Source: Bacteroidales bacterium
GTDB taxonomy: Bacteria > Bacteroidota > Bacteroidia > Bacteroidales > UBA932
Assembly (NCBI GenBank): GCA_024401695.1
Contig: JAKSKN010000013.1
Span: 1 to 64,000, forward strand
Reading direction: 5' to 3'
DNA: 64,000 nucleotides
Shown here: in pieces, positions 50,813 through 59,250 of the stretch
How the letters are laid out: each line of letters starts with the position of its first letter
How positions within the stretch are numbered: position 1 is the first letter of the stretch
Position numbers and translations under genes: made by a program
Notes under the pieces: model-generated
Seen by the model: the letters and a program-made list of their open reading frames with translations, nothing else
Databases searched by the model: none
What the model was told of the DNA's origin: nothing

Positions 50813-51817
50813 ATGCTCAACAACAAATCAGTCCTCATCACAGGAGGCACAGGCTCCTTCGGAAAGGAATTCGTAAAAACCATCTTCGAAAGATATCCCA
50901 ACGTCAAAAGAGTGGTAATATACTCCCGGGGAGAGTTGAAGCAGTTTCAGATGAAACAGATTTTCCCAGAGGAAAAGTATCCGCAGATAAGGTATTTCAT
51001 CGGAGACGTCAGAGATGCAGACAGGCTCAAGCGTGCCTGCGAGGACATCGACGTCATCGTACACGCAGCCGCCATCAAGCAGGTCGACACCGCCGAGTAC
51101 AACCCGGACGAGTGCATCAAGACGAACGTCAACGGCGCCCAGAACGTGATCAATGCCGCCCTCGACTGCGGCGTACACGACGTCATCGCCCTCTCCACCG
51201 ACAAGGCCTGCGCCCCTATCAACCTCTACGGCGCGACCAAACTCACCTCCGACAAGCTCTTCGTCGCCGCCAACAACATCAGCGGCCGCAAGGACATACG
51301 CTTCTCCGTCGTAAGATACGGCAACGTGATGGGCTCCCGCGGCTCCGTCATCCCATTCTTCATCGACAAGAGAGACAAGGGCGCACGCGAGCTCCCAATC
51401 ACCGACAAGCGTATGACACGCTTCAACATCTCCCTCCAGGAAGGTGTCGAGCTTGTGCTCTTCGCTCTCAAGAACCATCTCGGAGGCGAAATCCTCATCC
51501 CAAAGATACCTTCATACCACATCACCGACGTAGCTACCGCCATCGCGCCTGAGCTTCCTCAGGTGGAGGTCGGCATCCGTCCGGGCGAAAAGCTTCACGA
51601 AGAGATGATCACTGCGACCGATGCGCTCAACACCATCGATCTCGGCAAGTACTACGCCATACTTCCGTGCGCTTCATACAACGGCAAGCGCTCAAAAGAC
51701 GATTACATCAAGCACTACGCCGCCAAGCCTGTCCCTGAGAATTTCCACTACAGTTCCGACAGCAATACCGAATGGGAAACCGTCGAGACCCTCCGCGAAA
51801 AAATCAGCAGTCTATGA
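50813..51817 (+). CDS. pseB: UDP-N-acetylglucosamine 4,6-dehydratase (inverting) PseB
   Basis: First step of pseudaminic acid synthesis: UDP-GlcNAc is dehydrated and epimerised at C5 to UDP-2-acetamido-2,6-dideoxy-beta-L-arabino-hex-4-ulose. This 334-residue SDR protein has VLITGGTGSFGKEF (8-20) for NADP, and the catalytic set T129-D130-K131 with Y139 in STDKACAPINLYGATK, as in the FlaA1/PseB group rather than membrane-bound PglF types. The start at 50813 begins the family N-terminus; an earlier in-frame ATG at 50765 lies inside the promoter region. The stop overlaps the pseC start as ATGA. Confidence 0.94.
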   Translation: MLNNKSVLITGGTGSFGKEFVKTIFERYPNVKRVVIYSRGELKQFQMKQIFPEEKYPQIRYFIGDVRDADRLKRACEDIDVIVHAAAIKQVDTAEYNPDECIKTNVNGAQNVINAALDCGVHDVIALSTDKACAPINLYGATKLTSDKLFVAANNISGRKDIRFSVVRYGNVMGSRGSVIPFFIDKRDKGARELPITDKRMTRFNISLQEGVELVLFALKNHLGGEILIPKIPSYHITDVATAIAPELPQVEVGIRPGEKLHEEMITATDALNTIDLGKYYAILPCASYNGKRSKDDYIKHYAAKPVPENFHYSSDSNTEWETVETLREKISSL

Positions 51818-52977
51818 TCGACCATCCGATTCCATATGGTCATCAGCATATAACGGACGAGGACATCCGGGCAGTGGTCGAAGTCCTGAAGTCCGACTAT
51901 ATGACTCAAGGGCCGAAGATTGGCGAGTTCGAGAAAAAATTCGCCAGATATGTCGGCGCAAGCTACGCGTGCATGGTCAGCAACGGCACCGCCGCACTGC
52001 ACCTGTGTGCGATGGCACTCGACATCAAACCGGGCGACAAGGTCATCACGACCCCTATCACCTTCGTGGCAAGCGCCAACGGATTCCGCTACCTGGGTGC
52101 CGAGATCGTATTCTGCGACATCGACCCGAAGACCTACCTTATGGACCTCGACAAGCTCGAGACCATCCTGAAGTCTGAGCCGAAAGGCAGTTTCAAGGCT
52201 GTCGTACCGGTCGATTTCGCAGGCTATCCGATTGACGAGGAGCGCCTCCGCGAACTCGCGGTCGAATACGGCTTCGCAATCGTAATCGATGCCTGCCACG
52301 CACCGGGCGCCACTTTCACCGACAAGAAAGGCCGCATCCAGAAGGTGGGGGCCTGCAAGTACGCCGACCTCACCTGCTTCTCATTCCACCCAGTCAAGCA
52401 TATTGCCACCGGCGAAGGCGGTGCGGTGACCACCAACAATCCTAAACTCTTTCAGCGCGTAAGCCTCTACCGCACACACGGCGTGACCAAGGACCCTAAT
52501 CTTCTGACACGCATAGACGGCGGGTGGTACTACGAGATGCAGGAGCTCGGCTACAACTACCGCATCACCGAGATGCAGGCCGCCCTCGGCATATCACAGC
52601 TTGATCGGCTCGACTGGAGCATCAGCCGCCGCAACGGGATCGCAAGACGTTACGACGAGGCCTTCGCCTCGACAAAATCCATTCTGACCCCATACAGGGC
52701 CGACGGCATCACCCACGCATTCCACCTTTACATCATCCAGGTGGAGCGCCGCAAGGAGCTCTACGACTTCCTGCGCACCAACAACATATTCGCCCAGGTA
52801 CTCTACATTCCAGCCCACACAATGCCATACTACAGGCAGTTCGGATGGAAGGAAGGCGATATGCCGGTGGCGGAAGAATACTACAGGCACTGCCTTGCCC
52901 TCCCTATGTTCCCATCGCTCACCGACGAGGAGCAGGACTGGGTCATTGAGAAAGTCCTCGAATTCACAAGCAGATGA
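51814..52977 (+). CDS. pseC: UDP-4-amino-4,6-dideoxy-N-acetyl-beta-L-altrosamine transaminase PseC
   Basis: Second step: PLP-dependent amination at C4 of the PseB product, with glutamate as donor. The 387-residue protein is of the DegT/DnrJ/EryC1/StrS family: VSNGTAALHLCAMALDI, TTPITFVASANGFRYLGAE, the aspartate in AIVIDACHAPGA, and K195 in CFSFHPVKHIATGEGG as the Schiff-base lysine. YNYRITEMQAALGISQLDRL is the usual later signature. The start overlaps pseB by four bases and the stop overlaps the next gene by four bases, indicating translational coupling. Confidence 0.94.
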   Translation: MIDHPIPYGHQHITDEDIRAVVEVLKSDYMTQGPKIGEFEKKFARYVGASYACMVSNGTAALHLCAMALDIKPGDKVITTPITFVASANGFRYLGAEIVFCDIDPKTYLMDLDKLETILKSEPKGSFKAVVPVDFAGYPIDEERLRELAVEYGFAIVIDACHAPGATFTDKKGRIQKVGACKYADLTCFSFHPVKHIATGEGGAVTTNNPKLFQRVSLYRTHGVTKDPNLLTRIDGGWYYEMQELGYNYRITEMQAALGISQLDRLDWSISRRNGIARRYDEAFASTKSILTPYRADGITHAFHLYIIQVERRKELYDFLRTNNIFAQVLYIPAHTMPYYRQFGWKEGDMPVAEEYYRHCLALPMFPSLTDEEQDWVIEKVLEFTSR

Positions 52978-53813
52978 AACAAGTTTCCAAACTTGTCCTC
53001 GGCACGGTGCAGTTCGGATGCCAGTACGGCATAAACTCCGCCGGCAGACCCTCTCAGGATGACGTGAAGGCCATCCTGGATGAAGCTTCTGCCAACGGCA
53101 TAACGACGCTCGACACTTCCTGCGCATACGGTGATGCGGAGCAGGTGCTCGGCAGGACCGGACGGACCGGAAACTTCCGCATCGTCTCCAAATACCTGCG
53201 CACCCCGGGAACGACATTCGACGGTGTGTTCCGCCAGAGCCTTGAGCAGCTCGGAACCGACAAGGTTTACGGATATCTCGTACATCATTTCAGCGACTGG
53301 GCCGACGACCCTTCGCTCTGGGAAAAGATGCAGGCTCTGCGTGAGGAAGGACTCGCCGCACACATAGGATTCTCCCTCTACTCCCCCTCCGAGCTGGAAA
53401 AGCTGCTGGAGGCAGGCATAGACTTCGACATAATTCAGATTCCGCACAACATCTTCGACCGCAAGTTCGACCCTTACCTGCATCCGCTGAAAGAACGGGG
53501 GGTGGAGGTCCACGTACGCAGCACCTTTCTGCAGGGCCTGTTCTTCAAGGACCGCGACACGCTGCCGGAGAAGATGCTTCCGCTGAAGAAGTATCTCCTC
53601 GAACTGGACGATTATTCCAAGTCAAGCGGGATAGGGATATCAGAGCTGGCGCTGAACTACAACGCACAGAATCCCGATATCTCCGGCGTACTGATAGGTG
53701 TCGACAATGTGGCACAGCTTAAGGCAAACGCCGCATCGCTGTCGGACAGGGGGATCGACCTGGACATCAACGTAAAAGAACAAGAACTGTTAAACCCAGT
53801 CAATTGGAAATGA
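52974..53813 (+). CDS. Aldo/keto reductase family protein within the pse operon
   Basis: A 279-residue NADPH-dependent aldo/keto reductase barrel. The catalytic tetrad is visible as D47 and Y52 in TLDTSCAYGDAE, K73 in IVSKYLRTPG and a histidine in YLVHHFSDW (H104 or H105). The C-terminal half has IGISELALNYNAQNPDISGVLIGV, the family's cofactor-binding region. It overlaps pseC and pseF by four bases each, so it is tied to the operon, but the established PseB-C-H-G-I-F pathway has no such step. It may reduce a sugar intermediate to make a modified nonulosonic acid or a second nucleotide sugar. That role is inference. Confidence 0.88.
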   Translation: MKQVSKLVLGTVQFGCQYGINSAGRPSQDDVKAILDEASANGITTLDTSCAYGDAEQVLGRTGRTGNFRIVSKYLRTPGTTFDGVFRQSLEQLGTDKVYGYLVHHFSDWADDPSLWEKMQALREEGLAAHIGFSLYSPSELEKLLEAGIDFDIIQIPHNIFDRKFDPYLHPLKERGVEVHVRSTFLQGLFFKDRDTLPEKMLPLKKYLLELDDYSKSSGIGISELALNYNAQNPDISGVLIGVDNVAQLKANAASLSDRGIDLDINVKEQELLNPVNWK

Positions 53814-54583
53814 AGATATTAGCCATAACGCAGGCAAGATACGGCTCCACCCGCCTCCCTGCCAAGATACTTAAGGAAGTGGGCGGACAGACCCTTCTCG
53901 AAATCCACCTCAGGCGCATTCTGCAGGCAAAGACGATCGACAAGCTCAAGATCGCCACGACCGACGAAGAAGGCTCCAGATTCATAGTCGAGGTTGCCGA
54001 CAAGGTCGGAGTCGAGTATTTCAAGGGTTCGGTCGACGATGTCCTGTCACGCTTCTACGGCACCGCGGAGCCTGAGAAGCCTGACTACGTAATCAGACTT
54101 ACCTCCGACTGCCCTCTCATAGACCCGGCTGTCATAGACTACATCGCAGGCTACGCAGTGGAGCACGACTGCGACTACGCGAGGACCGACCCTGCAAGCT
54201 TCCCGGACGGACTCGACACCGAAGTAATGCGTTTCTCGGCACTTGAAAAGGCTTACAACGAGGCCAACCTGACCTCTGAGCGTGAGCACGTGACTCCGTA
54301 CATCTGGAAAAACGGAAGCGCGGAAGGCGGCGACAAGTTCAAGACCGTCTATCTTCCGAACCCTCAGGGAACCTACAATGCCGGTGAATACCGCATCACC
54401 ATCGACGAGCCTGAAGACTTCGAAGTGCTGAGTTCGCTCATCAGCGCACTCGGCATAGACAAGCCGTGGAAAGACTATATCGATTACCTGTGCAGCCACG
54501 AAGACATCCAGAGGCTCAACAGCCGCTTCGGTTACAACGAGGGCTACGCCAAATCTCTCAAGAACGACAAGAAAATCAAATAG
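53810..54583 (+). CDS. pseF: Cytidylyltransferase, probable pseudaminic acid CMP-transferase PseF
   Basis: Activates pseudaminic acid with CTP to CMP-Pse, the last step before transfer to glycans. The 257-residue protein has the N-terminal nucleotide motif ILAITQARYGSTRLPAKIL and the second motif VIRLTSDCPLIDPAVIDY of the SpsF/CMP-sugar cytidylyltransferase group. SpsF-like proteins annotated as PseF occur in many pse clusters, so the pathway context decides the name; strictly the sequence shows only a cytidylyltransferase fold. The ATG at 53810 overlaps the previous stop (ATGA); a TTG two codons upstream is less likely. Confidence 0.83.
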   Translation: MKILAITQARYGSTRLPAKILKEVGGQTLLEIHLRRILQAKTIDKLKIATTDEEGSRFIVEVADKVGVEYFKGSVDDVLSRFYGTAEPEKPDYVIRLTSDCPLIDPAVIDYIAGYAVEHDCDYARTDPASFPDGLDTEVMRFSALEKAYNEANLTSEREHVTPYIWKNGSAEGGDKFKTVYLPNPQGTYNAGEYRITIDEPEDFEVLSSLISALGIDKPWKDYIDYLCSHEDIQRLNSRFGYNEGYAKSLKNDKKIK

Positions 54584-54589
54584 AATAAA

Positions 54590-55897
54590 ATGGGAAAAGG
54601 ACAAGAGCTTTACAAAAAAGCCAAGACGATGATTCCCGGAGGGACATCGCTTCTCTCAAAAAGACCTGAACAGCTGCTGCCGGAGAACTGGCCTGCATAT
54701 TTCAGCAAATCCAAAGGCTGCCACGTCTGGGACCTCGACGGCCGCGAATACATCGACTGCGGGCTGATGGGCGTCGGCACCAACACCCTGGGCTATGCAC
54801 GTGAAGAGGTGGACGAAGCCGTGATGGAAGTCGTGAAGAACGGCAACCTCACCACCTTCAACTGCCCTGAAGAAGTCTATCTTGCAGAGCGCCTCATAAA
54901 GATGAATCCCTGGGCTGGCGGCGTGCGCTACACGCGCGGCGGCGGCGAAGCCAACTCGATGTGCGTGCGCATCGCACGCGCCTTCACCGGACGCGACAAG
55001 ATCGCCATCTGCGGCTACCACGGATGGCACGACTGGTATGTCTCCGTCAACCTCGGCGACAGCGATGCCCTCGCAGGTCACCTTCTGCCGGGAATCCCTA
55101 CCGGAGGCGTGCCGAAGGCACTCCGCGGCACCTCGATACCATTCCACTACAACGATTTCGAGGAGATCGAGAACATCATAAAGAACACCCCGGACCTGGC
55201 CGCCGTCAAGATGGAGGTCTGCCGCAATTTCGGTCCTGAAAAGGGCTATCTTGAGATGATACGCCAGCTCTGCGACCAATACGGAGTCATACTCATCTTC
55301 GACGAATGCACATCAGGATTCCGCGAGACCTTCGGCGGCATCCATACGAAATACGGCGTATACCCGGATATGACCATCTACAGCAAGACGATGGCAAACG
55401 GTTATGTCCTCGCCGCCGTTCTAGGCCGCAAGGATATAATGGATGCGGCGCAGGGTTCCTGGATCAGCTCCACCTTCTGGACCGACCGCATAGGACCGAC
55501 AGCCGCCCTCGCAGCACTTGACGTAATGGAGAAGACAAAGTCCTGGGAATACATCACCGAAAAAGGCAGGCAGAACAAGCTCCGCTGGCAGGCGCTGGCC
55601 GACAAATACGGCCTCAAGATCAATCAATGGGGCATCCCGGCACTCGCAGGATATACCTTCGACAGCCCGAAAGCCCTCGAATACAAGACATACATCACTC
55701 AGGAAATGCTCAAGAAAGGCTATATCGCCGGCACCCTGATGTACACCTGCCTTGCCCACACCGACGAAGTCCTGAACGGCTATTTCGAAGCCCTCGACCC
55801 GATCTTCGCCGACATCCGCGACTTCGAGGACGGCAAGGACGTGATGAAAGCTCTTGAAGGCCCTGTCTGTCAGGCAGGATTCAAACGACTCAACTGA
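54590..55897 (+). CDS. Class III aminotransferase (glutamate-1-semialdehyde aminomutase-like) within the pse operon
   Basis: A 435-residue PLP enzyme of fold type I, class III. It starts GQELYKKAKTMIPGGTSLLS, as glutamate-1-semialdehyde 2,1-aminomutases do. YTRGGGEANSMCVRIARAFTG, CGYHGWHDWYVS, the aspartate motif VILIFDECTSGFRETFGG and K266 in TIYSKTMANGYVLAAVLG are all present. In place of haem synthesis, such paralogues in surface-sugar clusters are thought to aminate sugar-derived aldehydes or ketones. It lies between pseF and pseGH, six bases after the former, so it likely acts on a nonulosonic acid or on a precursor linked to it. The substrate is unknown. Confidence 0.87.
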   Translation: MGKGQELYKKAKTMIPGGTSLLSKRPEQLLPENWPAYFSKSKGCHVWDLDGREYIDCGLMGVGTNTLGYAREEVDEAVMEVVKNGNLTTFNCPEEVYLAERLIKMNPWAGGVRYTRGGGEANSMCVRIARAFTGRDKIAICGYHGWHDWYVSVNLGDSDALAGHLLPGIPTGGVPKALRGTSIPFHYNDFEEIENIIKNTPDLAAVKMEVCRNFGPEKGYLEMIRQLCDQYGVILIFDECTSGFRETFGGIHTKYGVYPDMTIYSKTMANGYVLAAVLGRKDIMDAAQGSWISSTFWTDRIGPTAALAALDVMEKTKSWEYITEKGRQNKLRWQALADKYGLKINQWGIPALAGYTFDSPKALEYKTYITQEMLKKGYIAGTLMYTCLAHTDEVLNGYFEALDPIFADIRDFEDGKDVMKALEGPVCQAGFKRLN

Positions 55898-57190
55898 TTG
55901 AAGAAGATTTATCTCAGAGCAGACGCGGGCCGCGCGACAGGGTACGGACATTTCGTCCGCACCTGCGCCCTCGCAGCTATGCTCAAGGACGAATTCGACT
56001 GCACGATTTTCTCCGCCGGGCCCGACGATTTCCAGCGCCGCGAGGCTGCGGGAGTATGCCCTCTGGTTGCACTGCCTGACGACGAATGCCGCCACGAGCA
56101 GTTCCTGAGCATTCTGGACGGCAGCGAAATCGTTGTACTCGACAATTACTTCTTCACCGAAGAATACATTTCAGAACTCAGGCACAAAGGCTGCAAGGTC
56201 GTCCGCATCCAGGATTTCTTCGAAGAGAAATCATCAGCGGACGCCATTGTCTTCCCCTGTCGCGACCCACGTCGGGCGTTGCTTCGCCAGCCTTTCTTTT
56301 CCGGTGTGAAGCCGGCCGGCAAAAAGGCGGGACGCTGGATCATCGCGATAGGCGGCACCGACCCCCTGGGCCTCTCCGAGCATTTCAAGCAGGAGATGGA
56401 GCAGAGGGGAATCGATGCCATTGTCCTGGGAGGCGGAAAGAACGCCGCAGAGGTGGCAGAACTGCTGCGAAGCGCGGAAGGAGTGGTCTGCTCGGCCAGT
56501 TCGGTCTGTTACGAAGCCCTCGCGTGCGGATGCAAGGTCTGCGCCGGATGGTACGTGGATAACCAGCAGGACTTCTACAGGCTGCTTTGTGACCGGGGAC
56601 TGATACTCCCGCTTGGCGACCTGCGCAGCGCGGTGCTGCCAGAGGATCCGGGCGCAGCGCCGTCCGACCCGGAAATGGCAGATGAGATGGGACTGGCCCC
56701 AAAATTCTACAGGACCCTGTTCAAGTCCCTTGAGCTTGAAATGATAAATTACACGGCACTCACGGAGGCCCGGAGCAGAGAAGTCTGGGAGGTGCGCAAC
56801 CTTGAGGAAATCAGGAAATGGATGACGAATCCGGACCCTTTCAGCTTTGAGTCCCATTCGCGCTTCATCGAATCACTCAGGACCAGAAAAGACAAGGAAT
56901 ACTATGCCTTCTATCAGGACGGGAAGCTGGTGGGCTCCTTCGATATGGTAAACATAATCGAAAACGATTCCGCCGAAACCGGTCTCTTCGTCAATCCGGC
57001 CGTCCAGGGCCGCGGAATCGGCAGACAGATGTTCTGCAGGATGGAGTCAAGGGCTCACCAGCTCGGGCTCGGCACATTGAGGGCCGAAGTGTTCAAGGAC
57101 AACGAAAAGTCACTGAAGCTTCACCTTTCAATGGGATACAGGGCAACAGCCGGAAAGGACGGGATGCAATATCTTACAAAGACACTGTAA
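55898..57190 (+). CDS. PseG-PseH fusion: nucleotide-sugar hydrolase joined to GNAT N-acetyltransferase
   Basis: A 430-residue two-domain protein. Residues 1 to about 280 match PseG, which removes UDP from UDP-2,4-diacetamido-2,4,6-trideoxy-beta-L-altropyranose: the start IYLRADAGRATGYGHFVR carries the PseG signature with the catalytic histidine, and the later GGGKNAAEVAELLRSAEGVV and CSASSVCYEALACG loop binds UDP. Residues about 282-430 match PseH, the GNAT that N-acetylates C4: LTEARSREVWEVRNLEEIRK, then NPAVQGRGIGRQMFCRME, the acetyl-CoA loop. The start codon appears to be TTG, directly after the stop of the preceding gene, because the PseG signature begins at residue 4 and no ATG is near. 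The stop shares one base with pseI. Confidence 0.9.
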   Translation: MKKIYLRADAGRATGYGHFVRTCALAAMLKDEFDCTIFSAGPDDFQRREAAGVCPLVALPDDECRHEQFLSILDGSEIVVLDNYFFTEEYISELRHKGCKVVRIQDFFEEKSSADAIVFPCRDPRRALLRQPFFSGVKPAGKKAGRWIIAIGGTDPLGLSEHFKQEMEQRGIDAIVLGGGKNAAEVAELLRSAEGVVCSASSVCYEALACGCKVCAGWYVDNQQDFYRLLCDRGLILPLGDLRSAVLPEDPGAAPSDPEMADEMGLAPKFYRTLFKSLELEMINYTALTEARSREVWEVRNLEEIRKWMTNPDPFSFESHSRFIESLRTRKDKEYYAFYQDGKLVGSFDMVNIIENDSAETGLFVNPAVQGRGIGRQMFCRMESRAHQLGLGTLRAEVFKDNEKSLKLHLSMGYRATAGKDGMQYLTKTL

Positions 57191-58227
57191 TGGGAAAGAC
57201 AATGATAGTCGCGGAGCTCTCCGCCAATCACGGGCACAAGCTGGAACTGGCTCTCGAGTCAGTCCGGGCTGCTGCCGCCGCCGGTGCAGACGCCATCAAG
57301 ATCCAGACCTATACCGCCGACACTATAACCCTTGACTGCGACTCGCCCGACTTCATAGTCGGAGGAGGCACCCTTTGGGACGGGCGTACCCTTCATAATC
57401 TCTACGAGGAGGCGTTCACCCCCTGGGAATGGCACGAAGCCATTTTCGCGGAAGCGGAAAAAGCCGGAATAAAGTGTTTCTCGACCCCATTCGACAAGAC
57501 AGCCGTTGACTTTCTCGAAGAGCTCGGCAACCCGATAATGAAGATAGCCAGCTTCGAGATAACCGACATCCCTCTCATCCGTTACGCTGCGCTCAAAGGC
57601 AAGCCAATGGTCATCTCCACCGGCATCGCCACACTTGAGGACATAGAACTGGCAGTAAAGACCTGCCGTCAGGCCGGCAACGAAGACATAACCCTGCTCA
57701 AGTGCACCTCCGCCTACCCCGCCCCCATTGAAGCTGCCAACATCCTGACAATGGACGATATGGCCGTACGCTTCGGCGTCAAGGCCGGACTTTCCGACCA
57801 CACTACGGGCAGCGAGGTCGCCCTCACCGCAGTCTCGCTCGGAGCCACGATGGTCGAAAAGCATTTCATTCTCGACCGGTCCATCGGAGGCCCTGATGCC
57901 GCATTCTCAATGGAAGCTGCCGATTTCGCACAAATGGTTCGGGATATCCGCAAAGTCGAGGAAGGCGCGCAGAACATCTGCCGTGCGGCGCTCGGCCAGA
58001 TCTTCTACCCAAGCGATGCATCCACCATCTCCGGCCGCCAGTTCTGCCGTTCCCTCTATGTCGCTGAAGACATCAAGGCTGGAGAGACATTCACGGAACA
58101 GAACCTCCGGAGCGTACGGCCGGGATACGGCCTCCACCCGAAGCACCTGCCCGATCTCCTGGGCAAAAAAGCCGTCAGAGACCTGTGCAAAGGTGAAAGG
58201 ATGAAGCTGGAATACGCCAGATACTAA
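57190..58227 (+). CDS. pseI: Pseudaminic acid synthase PseI
   Basis: Condenses 2,4-diacetamido-2,4,6-trideoxy-L-altrose with PEP to pseudaminic acid. The 345-residue protein has the NeuB-type barrel and the PseI-specific wording VAELSANHGHKLELAL, IKIQTYTADTITLDC, and EEAFTPWEWHEAIF, and ends in a SAF domain (YVAEDIKAGETFTEQNLRSV, PGYGLHPKHL) that closes the substrate site. The TPWEW segment favours PseI over NeuB and LegI. It is the last gene of the operon; its stop overlaps the stop of the opposing FemAB-like gene by a few bases. Confidence 0.93.
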   Translation: MGKTMIVAELSANHGHKLELALESVRAAAAAGADAIKIQTYTADTITLDCDSPDFIVGGGTLWDGRTLHNLYEEAFTPWEWHEAIFAEAEKAGIKCFSTPFDKTAVDFLEELGNPIMKIASFEITDIPLIRYAALKGKPMVISTGIATLEDIELAVKTCRQAGNEDITLLKCTSAYPAPIEAANILTMDDMAVRFGVKAGLSDHTTGSEVALTAVSLGATMVEKHFILDRSIGGPDAAFSMEAADFAQMVRDIRKVEEGAQNICRAALGQIFYPSDASTISGRQFCRSLYVAEDIKAGETFTEQNLRSVRPGYGLHPKHLPDLLGKKAVRDLCKGERMKLEYARY

Positions 58228-59246
58228 TAATCCTTACGGAAATAGATCTTTGGGATTTCGGCAGAACGGAATCCCTTTTTGTATTTTGCGATTTCAAGAA
58301 GCTTGCGGTCATTCGCAGAATCCGAAAGCCCGTAATAATTGTCGCCCATCTCATAAATCTCCATTCCTGCAGCCTTGAGATGGCGGATAGCCTCCCATTG
58401 GAGTATATCGCCCACGTGCCCGTTCAGGAAGGAGGAGTCAAGTATGCCGTAAGAGGCATAGTATGCGGCTTTCTTGTAATGCATTATGAGAGCGGCCGCG
58501 CCATAGTCGGCAATTGAGTCAAGCCAGAGCATCACAAGGCATCCGCAGCCGGACGCCACCCACTCGTACATACATTCCCAGGAAGCATCGGTACGAGTCT
58601 GGCGGCCTGCGTCAATCTTATGTATCTCCTTGAAACGCAGCATCTTGTCCATAGTGATATTGGACTTGTCGAAGACATCCACACGGTAGCCCGGAGTCTT
58701 CATTATCTGCTTGATGGCTGCCTTGTGTCCCTTGCGCATCCTGCGGAGTATCTCATCCTCCGGAGCGGTGAGGTCAACCACATTAGTGGTGGAGAAACGC
58801 AGCGAAGCACCTTCCTCAAGCATATTGAAAATGGAGAAATCCTTGAAATAAGGCCGCGTGATCAGAGGGTCGATGATGAACTTCCCATATCTGATGCCTT
58901 CACGTTCCGCGATTGCTGCCATCTCCTCCCTTATCGCATCCACCACGCTGGACTTCTTCACCTCGTCGTCATTCGCAAACGCAGGAAGCGGGGTGTAGTC
59001 GCCATACATCGCAAAGCAGTCGAAATCCATCTCGGGATAGCTGTATTCCGCGAGCAGCGGCACTATCGCCTGGATGCGGCCGTTCTGCTTCACCATAAAT
59101 GAAAAATTACGCGTATTGGAGTCAAACCTGCAGCAGGAAGAATACTTCTGCCAGGCCAGCGTATGCCTGAACCACGCAGAGTCGGACTCAAGCGCAAAGG
59201 CCTCCCATTCGCGGGCATTACTCTCATTCAGATACTCAATCTCCAT
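58224..59246 (-). CDS. FemAB/GNAT-like acyl- or aminoacyltransferase
   Basis: A 340-residue protein with a tandem GNAT-type arrangement as in FemAB and the BioF2-like GNAT family (COG2348-like). Visible parts are AFALESDSAWFRHTLAWQKY near the start, a central charged block LRRMRKGHKAAIKQIMKTPG like the RKNIRKAEK block of FemX proteins, and the late YASYGILDSSFLNGHVGDILQWEAIRH. In surface-sugar clusters these enzymes often acylate an amino sugar, which fits its place between pseI and waaA, but this is inference. The ATG at 59246 is chosen; an in-frame TTG at 59258 overlaps waaA. Leftward gene, converging on pseI with overlapping stops. Confidence 0.7.
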   Translation of the reverse strand: MEIEYLNESNAREWEAFALESDSAWFRHTLAWQKYSSCCRFDSNTRNFSFMVKQNGRIQAIVPLLAEYSYPEMDFDCFAMYGDYTPLPAFANDDEVKKSSVVDAIREEMAAIAEREGIRYGKFIIDPLITRPYFKDFSIFNMLEEGASLRFSTTNVVDLTAPEDEILRRMRKGHKAAIKQIMKTPGYRVDVFDKSNITMDKMLRFKEIHKIDAGRQTRTDASWECMYEWVASGCGCLVMLWLDSIADYGAAALIMHYKKAAYYASYGILDSSFLNGHVGDILQWEAIRHLKAAGMEIYEMGDNYYGLSDSANDRKLLEIAKYKKGFRSAEIPKIYFRKDY

Positions 59247-59250
59247 ATTT

